Shown here piece by piece: positions 26,875 through 35,249 of a stretch of 64,000 nucleotides of DNA. A program made the position numbers and the translations under genes. The DNA lies in assembly GCA_902629125.1 (NCBI GenBank), contig CACOPQ010000004.1, forward strand, positions 62,001 to 126,000, written 5' to 3'. The notes beneath the pieces were generated by a model. The model was not told the DNA's origin. It made no database searches and saw nothing but the letters and a program-made list of their open reading frames with translations. How positions within the stretch are numbered: the first letter of the stretch is position 1; each line of letters begins with the position of its first letter. The stretch comes from an uncultured Alphaproteobacteria bacterium. GTDB lineage: Bacteria; Pseudomonadota; Alphaproteobacteria; Thalassobaculales; Thalassobaculaceae.

Positions 26875-28671
26875 ATGGTGAATACAAAATATTCCGACCC
26901 TAACTATAATCCAGCAGAGAGGCCAGGCTTGAATGATAGTGATAATATCCCACCAGATTGTTCCGGCCAAAACTTTTTCCTAATTGACCACCAATTTCAA
27001 AGTCTTTTGCCACTATATACCTCAAAGGATGAATACCAACATTTCAGATCACACCTTGAGCGTCTAGGAAAGGTTGCTGGTGGACGCCTAAATGACTTGG
27101 CTATGCAGGCTGATAAAAACATCCCCGTATTGCATCCAAGGGATCGATTTGGTCGTGATATCGACTGGATTGAATATCATCCTGCCTACAAAGAAATGGA
27201 GCAGATCGCGTGGAATGATTTTAAAATGGCCGCTATGTCTCATCGGCCTGGAGCCCTCGGCTGGCACCAAGTTGTTTCTCCTCCGATTAAATATGCATTT
27301 CAATATCTATTTTCCCAAGCTGAATTTGGAATTTTATGCCCGTTATCCGTATCCGAAACATCGGCTTACCATTTCGAATGGGCCAAGGACGCAAAACTGA
27401 AAAAACTATTCTGGGAAGGATTAACCAGCCTTGACTTTAGTCAGAGATTAACAGGGACGCAGTTTATGACGGAAAAGGCTGCAGGGTCTGATGTTGGCAA
27501 CGGAACATTGACTGCAGTACCCGATGGCGACAACTGGAAGCTCTACGGCGAAAAATGGTTTTGTTCGCATGCCGATGCCGATGTAGCCCTGCTGCTAGCG
27601 AGACCCGATGGAGCACCTACCGGTACAAAGGGACTGGGGCTATTCGCTATGCCTAGACATCTGGAAGACGGGTCCCGAAACAGTTACCGTATCGTTCGAC
27701 TAAAAGATAAACTTGGTACTAAAAGCATGGCATCTGGGGAAATAATTTTCGAAGGCGCAAAAGCATATGCGGTTGGGGATGTCTCTCAAGGAATAAAACA
27801 AATGTTAGGCCAAGTAAATTTATCACGGCTTTCGCATGGCGTTCGGGCCGCAGGAATGATGCGTCGCTGCCTAAATGAGGCGTTAAGTGCTGCCCGCTTT
27901 CGACAACAATTCGGGGAACCTTTAATAAACAAACCGTTAATGCGTAGCCAATTACTTGATATTATTATTCCGACCGAACAAGCTTTAAGTGCTGTTATGT
28001 ACACGTCTCATTGTATGCAAGAAGCGGCGAACGGTGACACAAGAAGTGAGAAGCTTCTTCGCCTAGCAACACCATTACTTAAGATGATGGCATGCAGAGA
28101 TAACGTTCCCGTCGCAACTGCATCTATGGAGACACGCGGAGGCCTCGGCTATATAGAGGAATGGGTTAATCCTCGGTTAGTTAGAGACGCACAAATAGGG
28201 CTTCTCTGGGAAGGCACGACTAACATAAATGCCTTAGACGTTATCACACGGGCGATAAAAAAAGAAAATTGTGGTGAAGCATTAAGGGAAGATATGAATC
28301 TGATATTAGATGACGCTTCCAGTTGCCCTGGCCAATTAAAATCGCTCCTTAAAAATAAAATCGGTCGCGCAATCGAATTTGCCACTATTGTAGCCGAAAA
28401 TCCCGATAGTGAGTCCGAATGCAGACGAGCCGCCAGTGGTCTTTATAATGCTAAAACTGCCACACTTTTAGCCTCAGAAGGTGCTAAAATTGGTGCAGAG
28501 GGCGGCGATGCACGCCGCCTTATTTTATCCCGCCTAGTTGTGGACACGCGGCTCACTCCGCGAGATCCATTAGCCGTCAATGAGAGTTCATTTCAAACTG
28601 AAGCATCAAAGCTTCTGATAGATGAAGCGCCCGTAAGTCTCGATAGAGCACTAGAAGTAATATCATTATAG
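26875..28671 (+). CDS. Acyl-CoA dehydrogenase, AidB-like
   Basis: A 598-residue flavoprotein, longer than standard acyl-CoA dehydrogenases and close to the AidB-like group. TGTQFMTEKAAGSDVGNGT near 200 is the AidB-type FAD/substrate loop, and LSHGVRAAGMMRRCLNEAL with FRQQFGEPLINKPLMRSQL is the FAD-binding helix region. WEGTTNI at about 445-451 carries the usual position of the catalytic glutamate (E446). It may oxidise an acyl-CoA or, like AidB, act in alkylation protection. It stands alone on the plus strand, convergent with a broken ion-channel gene. Confidence 0.9.
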   Translation: MVNTKYSDPNYNPAERPGLNDSDNIPPDCSGQNFFLIDHQFQSLLPLYTSKDEYQHFRSHLERLGKVAGGRLNDLAMQADKNIPVLHPRDRFGRDIDWIEYHPAYKEMEQIAWNDFKMAAMSHRPGALGWHQVVSPPIKYAFQYLFSQAEFGILCPLSVSETSAYHFEWAKDAKLKKLFWEGLTSLDFSQRLTGTQFMTEKAAGSDVGNGTLTAVPDGDNWKLYGEKWFCSHADADVALLLARPDGAPTGTKGLGLFAMPRHLEDGSRNSYRIVRLKDKLGTKSMASGEIIFEGAKAYAVGDVSQGIKQMLGQVNLSRLSHGVRAAGMMRRCLNEALSAARFRQQFGEPLINKPLMRSQLLDIIIPTEQALSAVMYTSHCMQEAANGDTRSEKLLRLATPLLKMMACRDNVPVATASMETRGGLGYIEEWVNPRLVRDAQIGLLWEGTTNINALDVITRAIKKENCGEALREDMNLILDDASSCPGQLKSLLKNKIGRAIEFATIVAENPDSESECRRAASGLYNAKTATLLASEGAKIGAEGGDARRLILSRLVVDTRLTPRDPLAVNESSFQTEASKLLIDEAPVSLDRALEVISL

Positions 28672-28721
28672 GAACATTTTTTGCCGAGGCCGATTGTTTT
28701 TAAACGCTTTAGTTCCGCTAT

Positions 28722-29472
28722 TTATCTCTGTATTGTTCGTAATTCCTTATAATCTTCCTCACTAACATATCTTTTATTCCCTTCTGTTTCACTTTTATCA
28801 CCCGCTTGTTTGCCTTCATTAAATGTCTCCATAGAATCTATTATGATAGCTATAAACAAGTTTAATACGGTAAAACTCGATGAAATTATAAAAGCGACAA
28901 ATAAAATCCAAGCCCACAGATAAATTTCCATTACAGGTCAGACGATTCTCATGGACCAACCTTCTAATGTCATAATTTGGAAAAGTGTTAATATTGAGTC
29001 ATCCAGGGTACCAAACCATTCCGAAAAGTTTTGTCCAAATATTTTTGTCGTAATCACCAAAAACACGTAAAATACCAACAAAAGCAGTTGAATTATGGCT
29101 CCCACCCCGGACACGGCAGGCAAAAGTGCCACAACAATTCTGCGCAACCGCGGCACAGCTGAAACTAATCGAAATACTCTCAGCACTATTAAAGCCCTTA
29201 GAACCGCCAATGCCTCATTAGATGGAACTAATGTTATAGCTATCACCATAAAATCAAAAACCCCAGGGGTCTCAAAAAAAACAGCGTCCCTTCGTAAAAA
29301 TTCGAAGCACTAGCTTTATACAGAGAACGATGATGACTGCCTGATCAAACAGCAGCAATTCCCTACCAGTGAATTCCATCACTTTTGGCGATGTTTCTAA
29401 GCCGAGTATCAGGGCGTTCACTATGATCAGCCCCATTATGAAATTTCTTTTTGAAGGAGGGGTGATCAACAA
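28722..29472 (-). pseudogene. Voltage-gated sodium channel (BacNav type) pseudogene
   Basis: Three consecutive minus-strand pieces together spell a bacterial Nav channel. Piece one has GLIIVNALILGLETSP (helix S1). Piece two has the S4 sensor LRALIVLRVFRLVSAVPRLR and the selectivity filter TLEGWS. Piece three has PVMEIYLWAW and the S6 helix TVLNLFIAIIIDSM. Removing one T from the eight-base run (A8 on the plus strand, 29274-29281) joins the first two as KGRCFFETPGVFDFMVIAI. The second break is an in-frame TGA at 28938-28940 where relatives usually have Arg before PVM, consistent with CGA to TGA. The total, about 250 codons, is family length. Confidence 0.8.
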
Positions 29473-29545
29473 GTAGATTTACTTTGTATCGCAATGTTAA
29501 TTGTTCCAGCTCATTTGTTTTCATTATTCTGTTAAAAAATAAAAA

Positions 29546-30463
29546 TTAGACCCCAATATCTATATTTCGTGCTGCGAAGCTGCGGCTTGGGATATCTAGG
29601 ATTGTTTCTATCTTTTTTGCTGTTGTTAATATCAGGTCGGTATCAAGTCCTGTGTCTAATTCAGATCTATTTAACATATTTACAATGTCTTCAGTGGGAA
29701 GATTTCCGATATCTCCCATTCCACCCGGCATTGCAATACCGCCTCCAATACCACAAATTGAGCCCTCTACTGATTTCGCACCTGCGTTTAGAGCCGCAAA
29801 CATATTCGCGGCAGCCATACCTGTCCTCTCATGCATATGAAATCCTAACTCTAAGTCAGGCCAACGGTCGCGCACAGCGGAAAAAATTCTGCCAATATGT
29901 ATTGGATTTTCCATCCCGGTACTCGCAGCTAAATACAGACGTCGGATACCCTTTTTATGAAGTTTGTTTACAACATTGAAAATTGCTTCATCAGCTATTA
30001 TTCCCTGATAGGGGCAGAAAAAAGTTACCCCCATCGCCATTATGAATTTTATTCCCGCTTTTTCCGCTAATTCAAAACAGTCTCCCGCCGCATTTATTGC
30101 GTGATCAAGTGTCATATTCTGATTTTTTTTGAGATACGTTTCACTAACCGTCAGCAGACCGAGGATCTCGTCGACAAGACCTGATTCGATCGCTCGGATA
30201 GCACCTTTCTTATTTGGAACTAATGCACGGTAGACCGTTCCCGGGCGCCGTTTTATTCGTTCTAAAACAGCTTCGGCATCAATTAACATTGGAACAACTT
30301 TTGGATGTGCAAAACTAGTTACTTCTATTATCGGCAAGCCAGCATCCGAGAGTAAATCGACGATCCTCACTTTATCTTCTGTAGATATCCATCGAGGAAA
30401 AGATTGAAGTCCATCCCGTGGTCCAACTTCTGCTACAACAACCTTTTGATTTCTTTTAATCAT
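29546..30463 (-). CDS. HMG-CoA lyase-like protein lacking the signature cysteine
   Basis: A 305-residue TIM-barrel protein of the DRE-TIM aldolase family. VAEVGPRDGLQSFPRW (10-25) gives the metal and substrate residues (Arg-Asp), FAHPKVVPMLIDAE follows, and FHMHERTGMA supplies the metal histidines. In true HMG-CoA lyases the signature loop carries a catalytic Cys (GLGGCPY); here it reads GSICGIGGGIAMPGG, so that Cys is Gly, with a different Cys four residues earlier. It may cleave another 3-hydroxy-acyl-CoA or be a non-canonical lyase. It lies 19 bases downstream of a CoA-transferase gene in the same operon. Confidence 0.85.
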   Translation of the reverse strand: MIKRNQKVVVAEVGPRDGLQSFPRWISTEDKVRIVDLLSDAGLPIIEVTSFAHPKVVPMLIDAEAVLERIKRRPGTVYRALVPNKKGAIRAIESGLVDEILGLLTVSETYLKKNQNMTLDHAINAAGDCFELAEKAGIKFIMAMGVTFFCPYQGIIADEAIFNVVNKLHKKGIRRLYLAASTGMENPIHIGRIFSAVRDRWPDLELGFHMHERTGMAAANMFAALNAGAKSVEGSICGIGGGIAMPGGMGDIGNLPTEDIVNMLNRSELDTGLDTDLILTTAKKIETILDIPSRSFAARNIDIGV

Positions 30464-30482
30464 ACTTCTCTTTCTGGGTATT

Positions 30483-31703
30483 TTAGCCTAACTCATAACC
30501 CTCATTCTCTAACATGTCTGAATCGAAACCGAGCATATCTATCAATACTTCCCTATTATGTTCTCCAAGTTTGGGGCCTGCATGTTTAATTTCACCAGGG
30601 GTACGCGAGAAGTTCCCGACAACATTTTGCATCTTTAAGGGGCCTTTCAACTCGCTATCTTCAACAGCCACAATATTACCCCGAGCAATAAAGTGCGGAT
30701 CTTCAAATATCTCAGCTATATTATTACAAGCTGCAACAGCTGCTCCGAATTCATCGAACAGTTCAATTAAAGTGTCTCTATCAAAGGCCAGGATTGCATC
30801 TTGTAAGGCGTCGTCTAATGCCTCTGCATTTTGAATTCTCAATCTATTATCCAAAAATCTTGGATCGTTAATGAGATCAGGAACATGCAATGCCTCACAC
30901 ATTCGTTCAAAAGTTGATTGTGCACTTCCAGAAATTGAAACCCATTTATCATCCTTAGTTCGATATGTATTTCGGGGTGCTGTGAATGGAAGACGACTTC
31001 CATTCCGTTCCTGTATTATCCCTAATTGATCATAATCAACTACCTGAGGACCAAGTAATGTGAATAACGGCTCATAAATTCCAAATTCTACAATTTGCCC
31101 TCTTCCACTATTTTGGTCTCTCTCTCGTAACGCCGCCAGTGCTAAATATGCTCCCATCAAACCAGATGTTTCATCCGCAAGACCAAAACCAGGAAGTAAG
31201 GGTGGTCGATCAGAATATCCGGTGATCGATGCGAAACCCGCATATCCCTCCGCCAACGTGCCAAACCCTGGCCGATGGCTATTCGGTCCGGTCTGGCCAA
31301 ATCCCGTTATTCTTACCATTATAAGACCCGGGTTTATTTTACTGAGGGTTTCATAATCGAGCCCCCATTTTTCAAGCGTTCCCTTGCGATAGTTCTCTAT
31401 AATTATATCTGCATCTTTGACTAAAGCCTTAACGATTTGAACTCCTAGTGGAGTACGCAAATCTGCGGTAACTGACCGTTTATTACGATTGACTAATTTG
31501 TACATCAAACCGACGCCGTCTTTATTATTACCCCAATACCGAATTTCGTCTCCGGTACCCGGTCTTTCGACTTTGATAACATCGGCCCCAAAATCGCCAA
31601 GAAACATAGAGGATATAGGCCCTGCTAAGAAATTTGAGATATCGATAACCCGGACCCCACTCAAGGCGCCACTTATAGGGGCCTTAATATTATCTTTATC
31701 CAC
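30483..31703 (-). CDS. CaiB/BaiF family III CoA-transferase
   Basis: A class III CoA-transferase of about 406 residues. GVRVIDISNFLAGPISSMFL and GADVIKVERPGTGD, then NKRSVTADLRTP, IIENYRKGTLEKWGLDY and RITGFGQTGP are standard. The catalytic aspartate is in GFGLADETSGLMGAY. It moves CoA between acids such as succinyl-CoA and a carboxylate. The start is taken as GTG at 31703 because AAAGGAAG lies 5 bases upstream; a TTG at 31748 would add 15 atypical residues. The HMG-CoA-lyase-like gene follows, so CoA activation then carbon-carbon cleavage is the likely logic. Confidence 0.9.
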   Translation of the reverse strand: MDKDNIKAPISGALSGVRVIDISNFLAGPISSMFLGDFGADVIKVERPGTGDEIRYWGNNKDGVGLMYKLVNRNKRSVTADLRTPLGVQIVKALVKDADIIIENYRKGTLEKWGLDYETLSKINPGLIMVRITGFGQTGPNSHRPGFGTLAEGYAGFASITGYSDRPPLLPGFGLADETSGLMGAYLALAALRERDQNSGRGQIVEFGIYEPLFTLLGPQVVDYDQLGIIQERNGSRLPFTAPRNTYRTKDDKWVSISGSAQSTFERMCEALHVPDLINDPRFLDNRLRIQNAEALDDALQDAILAFDRDTLIELFDEFGAAVAACNNIAEIFEDPHFIARGNIVAVEDSELKGPLKMQNVVGNFSRTPGEIKHAGPKLGEHNREVLIDMLGFDSDMLENEGYELG

Positions 31704-31764
31704 TACTGCTTCCTTTGATAAAAATTGATAAGTAAGACTAGATAGCAAGTGTTGACACGTTCTG

Positions 31765-31797
31765 TAAACTTTACTTCTTATTAAGTTGTAAAGTTTA
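31765..31797. promoter_or_regulatory. Perfect 10-bp inverted repeat upstream of the CoA-transferase gene
   Basis: TAAACTTTAC at 31765-31774 is mirrored by GTAAAGTTTA at 31788-31797, with a 13-base spacer. It lies 60-95 bases upstream of the CoA-transferase GTG, where an operator would sit. On the plus strand it overlaps a TTGACA at 31752-31757. It could bind a regulator of the CoA-transferase/lyase operon; it could also be a weak hairpin. No experimental or family evidence is available. Confidence 0.35.
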
Positions 31798-31804
31798 AGG
31801 ATAG

Positions 31805-31993
31805 CCGCTATATGCTTGGTTAAGTCTGAAACCGTACTTCGTTATACTAAATAAATGGCTTGAAGTAGCCAAGCGTCTAAACGTCACGACCGACGTGCTC
31901 CCTGATCTCAACCGCGGTAATGCGAATAAGTTCAAGAGATGGTCTGGCCTCAAAAAAACTGACCTGCCTGACATGAATGTCATAGCCAATTGA
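31805..31993 (+). pseudogene. Unrecognised protein-coding remnant, no start codon
   Basis: A 62-codon open frame with a protein-like composition: YAWLSLKPYFVILNKWLEVA, then KRLNVTTDVLPDLNRGNANK and FKRWSGLKKTDLPDMNVIAN, ending in TGA at 31991. There is a TAG directly before it and no ATG, GTG or TTG near its beginning, so it looks like the C-terminal end of a lost gene. The local base composition is more G+C-rich than the flanks. No family is recognised; the opposite strand also has an open frame of similar size, so coding strand is uncertain. Confidence 0.3.
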
Positions 31994-32018
31994 TAATAAG
32001 CCAGCAGTTCTTAGGCTG

Positions 32019-32180
32019 TCAGCAAGTCATGGCTTCTAATTTTTGCCGCGCCTCCCAGACGACTACACAATCAGGGCAACGTTGGGTGGCGGGTCGCCGC
32101 GCCCTATAAGCTGGATGTTTTCGGCAACCTTCAGATAATACTTCTAGGTATCTAATTTTTTGTTCAAGTTTCTTTTTCAT
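32019..32180 (-). CDS. Small Cys/His (zinc-ribbon-like) protein
   Basis: A 53-residue protein read from ATG at 32180 to TGA at 32019. After a charged helix (MKKKLEQKIRYLEVLSEG) comes CRKHPAYRARRP, then CPDCVVVWEARQKL. The C-x-x-H plus C-x-x-C arrangement and the HPAYRARRxPT context resemble a widespread small zinc-binding protein type found in phages and alphaproteobacteria. Function is unknown; nucleic-acid binding is inference. It is isolated between a CoA-transferase gene and a broken short-chain dehydrogenase gene. Composition is more G+C-rich than its neighbours, hinting at transfer. Confidence 0.6.
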   Translation of the reverse strand: MKKKLEQKIRYLEVLSEGCRKHPAYRARRPATQRCPDCVVVWEARQKLEAMTC

Positions 32181-32221
32181 TTTAAAAGCTTAAACGCAAA
32201 AGAAACACGTAAGCAAGGTTA

Positions 32222-32993
32222 TTAAATCGTTCTGAAACCGCCATCAGCCATGATAATACCTCCGGTAACATATGCAGATAAATCTGAAGCAAGAAAAATC
32301 GCTGGCCCCGCAATATCTATTGGCTTCCCGGCTCGTCCGAGAGGAGTATGGTCTAAAACTTGTTTGACCATTCCTGGGTTTGCATCACGAGCTGTTTTGT
32401 TCAAAGGGGTTTCGATTAATCCTGGACCGATAGCATTAACTCTTATGCCATGGCTTCCAAGTTCTGCCGCAAATGATCTCGTAAGGCCCAAAACGCCGTG
32501 TTTAGAGGTCGTATAAGCAGCTGAGTTTGGCCACGCCACGTGCACAAATGATTGAATGGACCCAATGTTGATCACTCGTCCTTTACTTTCAATTAGCTGA
32601 GACAAAAACGCGTGAGTTACATTAAAAACTCCCTTTATGTTGACCTCAAGAATATCATCCCAATCCTTAACCACAGTGGCTTTATCGCCAGTGACTGGGG
32701 TCCGCCGATTAATACCTGCGTTGTTAACCAGGATTGATGCGACACCTAACTTTTCCTTAACTTCACTCACCACATCGTTGCAAGAATCTCGATCGGTGAC
32801 GTCTAAACCAAGGCTAATGGCTTCGCCGCCTTTTTTTCAAAATAGTTTGAGCCACACGGGATCCCGCTTCAACATCTATATCCAGAATGGCTACCGAAGC
32901 TCCCTGCTCCGCATAACCTATGGCGATACCCTCGCCAATTCCTGATCCACCACCAGTAACGACTGCTATATGGCCTTCCAATAGATTACCCAT
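32222..32993 (-). pseudogene. Short-chain dehydrogenase/reductase, frameshifted in an A7 tract
   Basis: ATG at 32993, behind AAGGAGTAAGGATC, begins MGNLLEGHIAVVTGGGSGIG, the SDR nucleotide motif, and runs to about codon 53. At the run of seven A (plus-strand T7, 32831-32837) the frame shifts. Removing one A gives TILKKGGEAISLGLDVTDRD and an uninterrupted protein with NNAGINRR, INIGSIQS, the catalytic SAAYTTSKHG (Tyr, Lys) and a C-terminal YVTGGIIMADGG. The intact product would be about 256 residues, typical for the family. Either a recent pseudogene or a homopolymer error; as written only the C-terminal 183 residues can be read. Confidence 0.85.
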
Positions 32994-33149
32994 GATCCTT
33001 ACTCCTTGGTTAATTAAAAGAACATTGTGATCTTAACAACTGCTATTAGAAAATAGATCTTGAATCCCATTCAATGAAAAATTTCCTCAATCATCAAGTG
33101 ATATAAAAAACACTCGTTTTTTCGAACATTTTTTTGTTAGACTTAACAG

Positions 33150-35249
33150 ATGATAACAGTGGCATTTGATATTGGTGGGACCTTCACGGACTTCGTTTTA
33201 CGAAATAATGCGACTCAAAAGACATGCTTTCTGAAAGTCACAAGTACACCGTCAAACCCTGAGATTGCAGTACTGTCTGGATTAAAGCAAATACTGAAAG
33301 AAGCAAACACAGCTCCGAAATGTGTCGGCACTGTCCTGCACGCGACTACCATTGCCACAAACGCAATTTTGGAGCGGAAAGGCGCATCAACTGCACTTAT
33401 AACAACGAAAGGTTTTCGGGACGTGTTGCTTATCGGACGTCAAAAAAGATACGAAACATATGACCTCTATATAAATAAACCGGAGCCGCTTGTTCAAAGA
33501 AAACATATCATTGAAGTAACAGAGCGAACAGATTTCGACGGATCCATATCAACTTCTATAGACCCCCGCTCTTTAGATATTGCAATAGAAAAACTGATCG
33601 AATTAAAATCTGACGCTGTTGCTATTTCATTGATCAATTCTTACGCCAACCCATCAAATGAACAAGTGATCAGAGACGCAATATTTAGAAAAGCCCCCCA
33701 CTTATCGGTCTCAGTTTCTTCAGAAATCTCACCAAAGTTTAGAGAGTACGAGCGCACAAACACCGCTGTTTCTAATGCTTACGTTCAACCGATTTTGGAT
33801 CGCTACATCGGTCAACTCGAGTCTGCACTAACGGCAGAAGGCTTTAAAAATGATCTCTTTGTTATGCAATCTAACGGAGGACTTGTATCAACTAAGATAG
33901 CTCGAAAGTATCCTATTCGAGTTGTTGAGTCTGGTCCGGCTGCTGGAGTTCTAATGGGAGCTTTGGTTGGTGAGCGCATTGGAGAGAAACATGTTATCAC
34001 ATTTGACATGGGAGGAACGACGGCAAAACTTGGAGCCGTTGATGATGGCAGGCCTGCGATCAGCCCTACATTCGAAATAGGACATGTAAATTTTAAAAAA
34101 GGCAGCGGACTTCCAATCAATATCCCCTCAGTTGAGCTCATAGAGATTGGTGCAGGAGGGGGTTCGATCGCAAGTGTAGATACGGGCATGATAAAAATTG
34201 GACCCGAAAGCGCCGGAGCAGATCCGGGACCAGTCTGTTATGGACTCGGAGGAACCAATCCTACTGTTACTGATGCAAATATAATTTTAGGTTATATTTC
34301 AACTAAACTATTCAATTCTGGCAAAATTCAACTTGATATTAGGCGAGCACGCCTAGAACTAGATAAACAAATAGCTAAACCTTTGAACTTGAGTTTAGAG
34401 AAAGCCGCATGGGGTGTGCATGCTGTTGCAACAAAAAATATGGAGAATGCTCTTAGAATTGTATCAGTCGAACGGGGCAGAGATCCTAGGAAATACGCAA
34501 TGGTGGCATTCGGAGGGGCCGGGCCACTTCACGCCGCGCGATTAGCTAGAGAAATTGGCATTCCAAAAGTAATTATTCCGTACGCGGCAGGTCTCGGTTC
34601 AGCTCTTGGTTTACTCGAAGCTCAGCCTAAGGTCGATGTTTCAATTACCCAGCTAATAAAAATGACAGGTACTGTGCATAGCAAAATTGCATCGATTTTT
34701 CATGAACTGGAAAATCGCGCTTATGCAGAACTAGACCGATTAGGAGCTAAAGGGACTATTGAACTAATTCGACAAGCGTCTATGAGATATGTTGGACAAG
34801 GTTATGAAATCCTTGTGGATTTACCGTCAGGAACTATTGGTAAAAATTACCATGCCCTCGTCAAAAAAGCCTTTAAAGATACGTATTTTAAGAAACATAA
34901 ATTTCTAGATAACGAAGCAGAAATTGAATGCGTAGATTGGACATTAATTGCCAATATAAAAAGTAACAACGCTAATCACAACATTCATGATGCCAGTGCC
35001 TCACAGGATACTTTTTTAGATCAACAAGGAAGCCGACTAGTGTGGTTTCCAGAAACGGATGGTTTTATTGAAACGAAAACAATTAATAGACAAACACTCC
35101 CTGTAAATCATGTTGTAACCGGGCCAGCCTTGATCGAAGATAGTGATAGTACTGCGGTAATCTTGCCAAATGATAAAGTTACAAAACACGAATTAGGTCA
35201 CTTGGTAATAGAAATTTATCAAAATCGAGTGCCGGAGGTAGACAGATAG
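33150..35249 (+). CDS. Hydantoinase/oxoprolinase subunit A (HyuA), pair 2
   Basis: A 699-residue HyuA subunit with FDIGGTFTDFVLRN at the N-terminus, LHATTIATNAILERKGA, TFDMGGTTAKLGAV and IGAGGGSIASVDTG. Note that the second block reads GGTTAKLG where pair 1 has GGTSTDA and pair 3 GGTSADV; this puts it in the subgroup often annotated as N-methylhydantoinase A. It is divergent from the broken SDR gene. Its last base is the first base of the HyuB start (TAGTG), so the pair is tightly coupled. The substrate is unknown. Confidence 0.93.
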   Translation: MITVAFDIGGTFTDFVLRNNATQKTCFLKVTSTPSNPEIAVLSGLKQILKEANTAPKCVGTVLHATTIATNAILERKGASTALITTKGFRDVLLIGRQKRYETYDLYINKPEPLVQRKHIIEVTERTDFDGSISTSIDPRSLDIAIEKLIELKSDAVAISLINSYANPSNEQVIRDAIFRKAPHLSVSVSSEISPKFREYERTNTAVSNAYVQPILDRYIGQLESALTAEGFKNDLFVMQSNGGLVSTKIARKYPIRVVESGPAAGVLMGALVGERIGEKHVITFDMGGTTAKLGAVDDGRPAISPTFEIGHVNFKKGSGLPINIPSVELIEIGAGGGSIASVDTGMIKIGPESAGADPGPVCYGLGGTNPTVTDANIILGYISTKLFNSGKIQLDIRRARLELDKQIAKPLNLSLEKAAWGVHAVATKNMENALRIVSVERGRDPRKYAMVAFGGAGPLHAARLAREIGIPKVIIPYAAGLGSALGLLEAQPKVDVSITQLIKMTGTVHSKIASIFHELENRAYAELDRLGAKGTIELIRQASMRYVGQGYEILVDLPSGTIGKNYHALVKKAFKDTYFKKHKFLDNEAEIECVDWTLIANIKSNNANHNIHDASASQDTFLDQQGSRLVWFPETDGFIETKTINRQTLPVNHVVTGPALIEDSDSTAVILPNDKVTKHELGHLVIEIYQNRVPEVDR

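Noticed and set aside
28938-28940. Reassignment of TGA as a sense codon in the sodium-channel gene
   Set aside because: Several intact genes in the window end in TGA, and the expected residue is Arg rather than Trp; a nonsense mutation is simpler.
31795-31989. 64-codon minus-strand frame
   Set aside because: The opposite strand gives a more protein-like sequence over the same bases; this one looks like its shadow.
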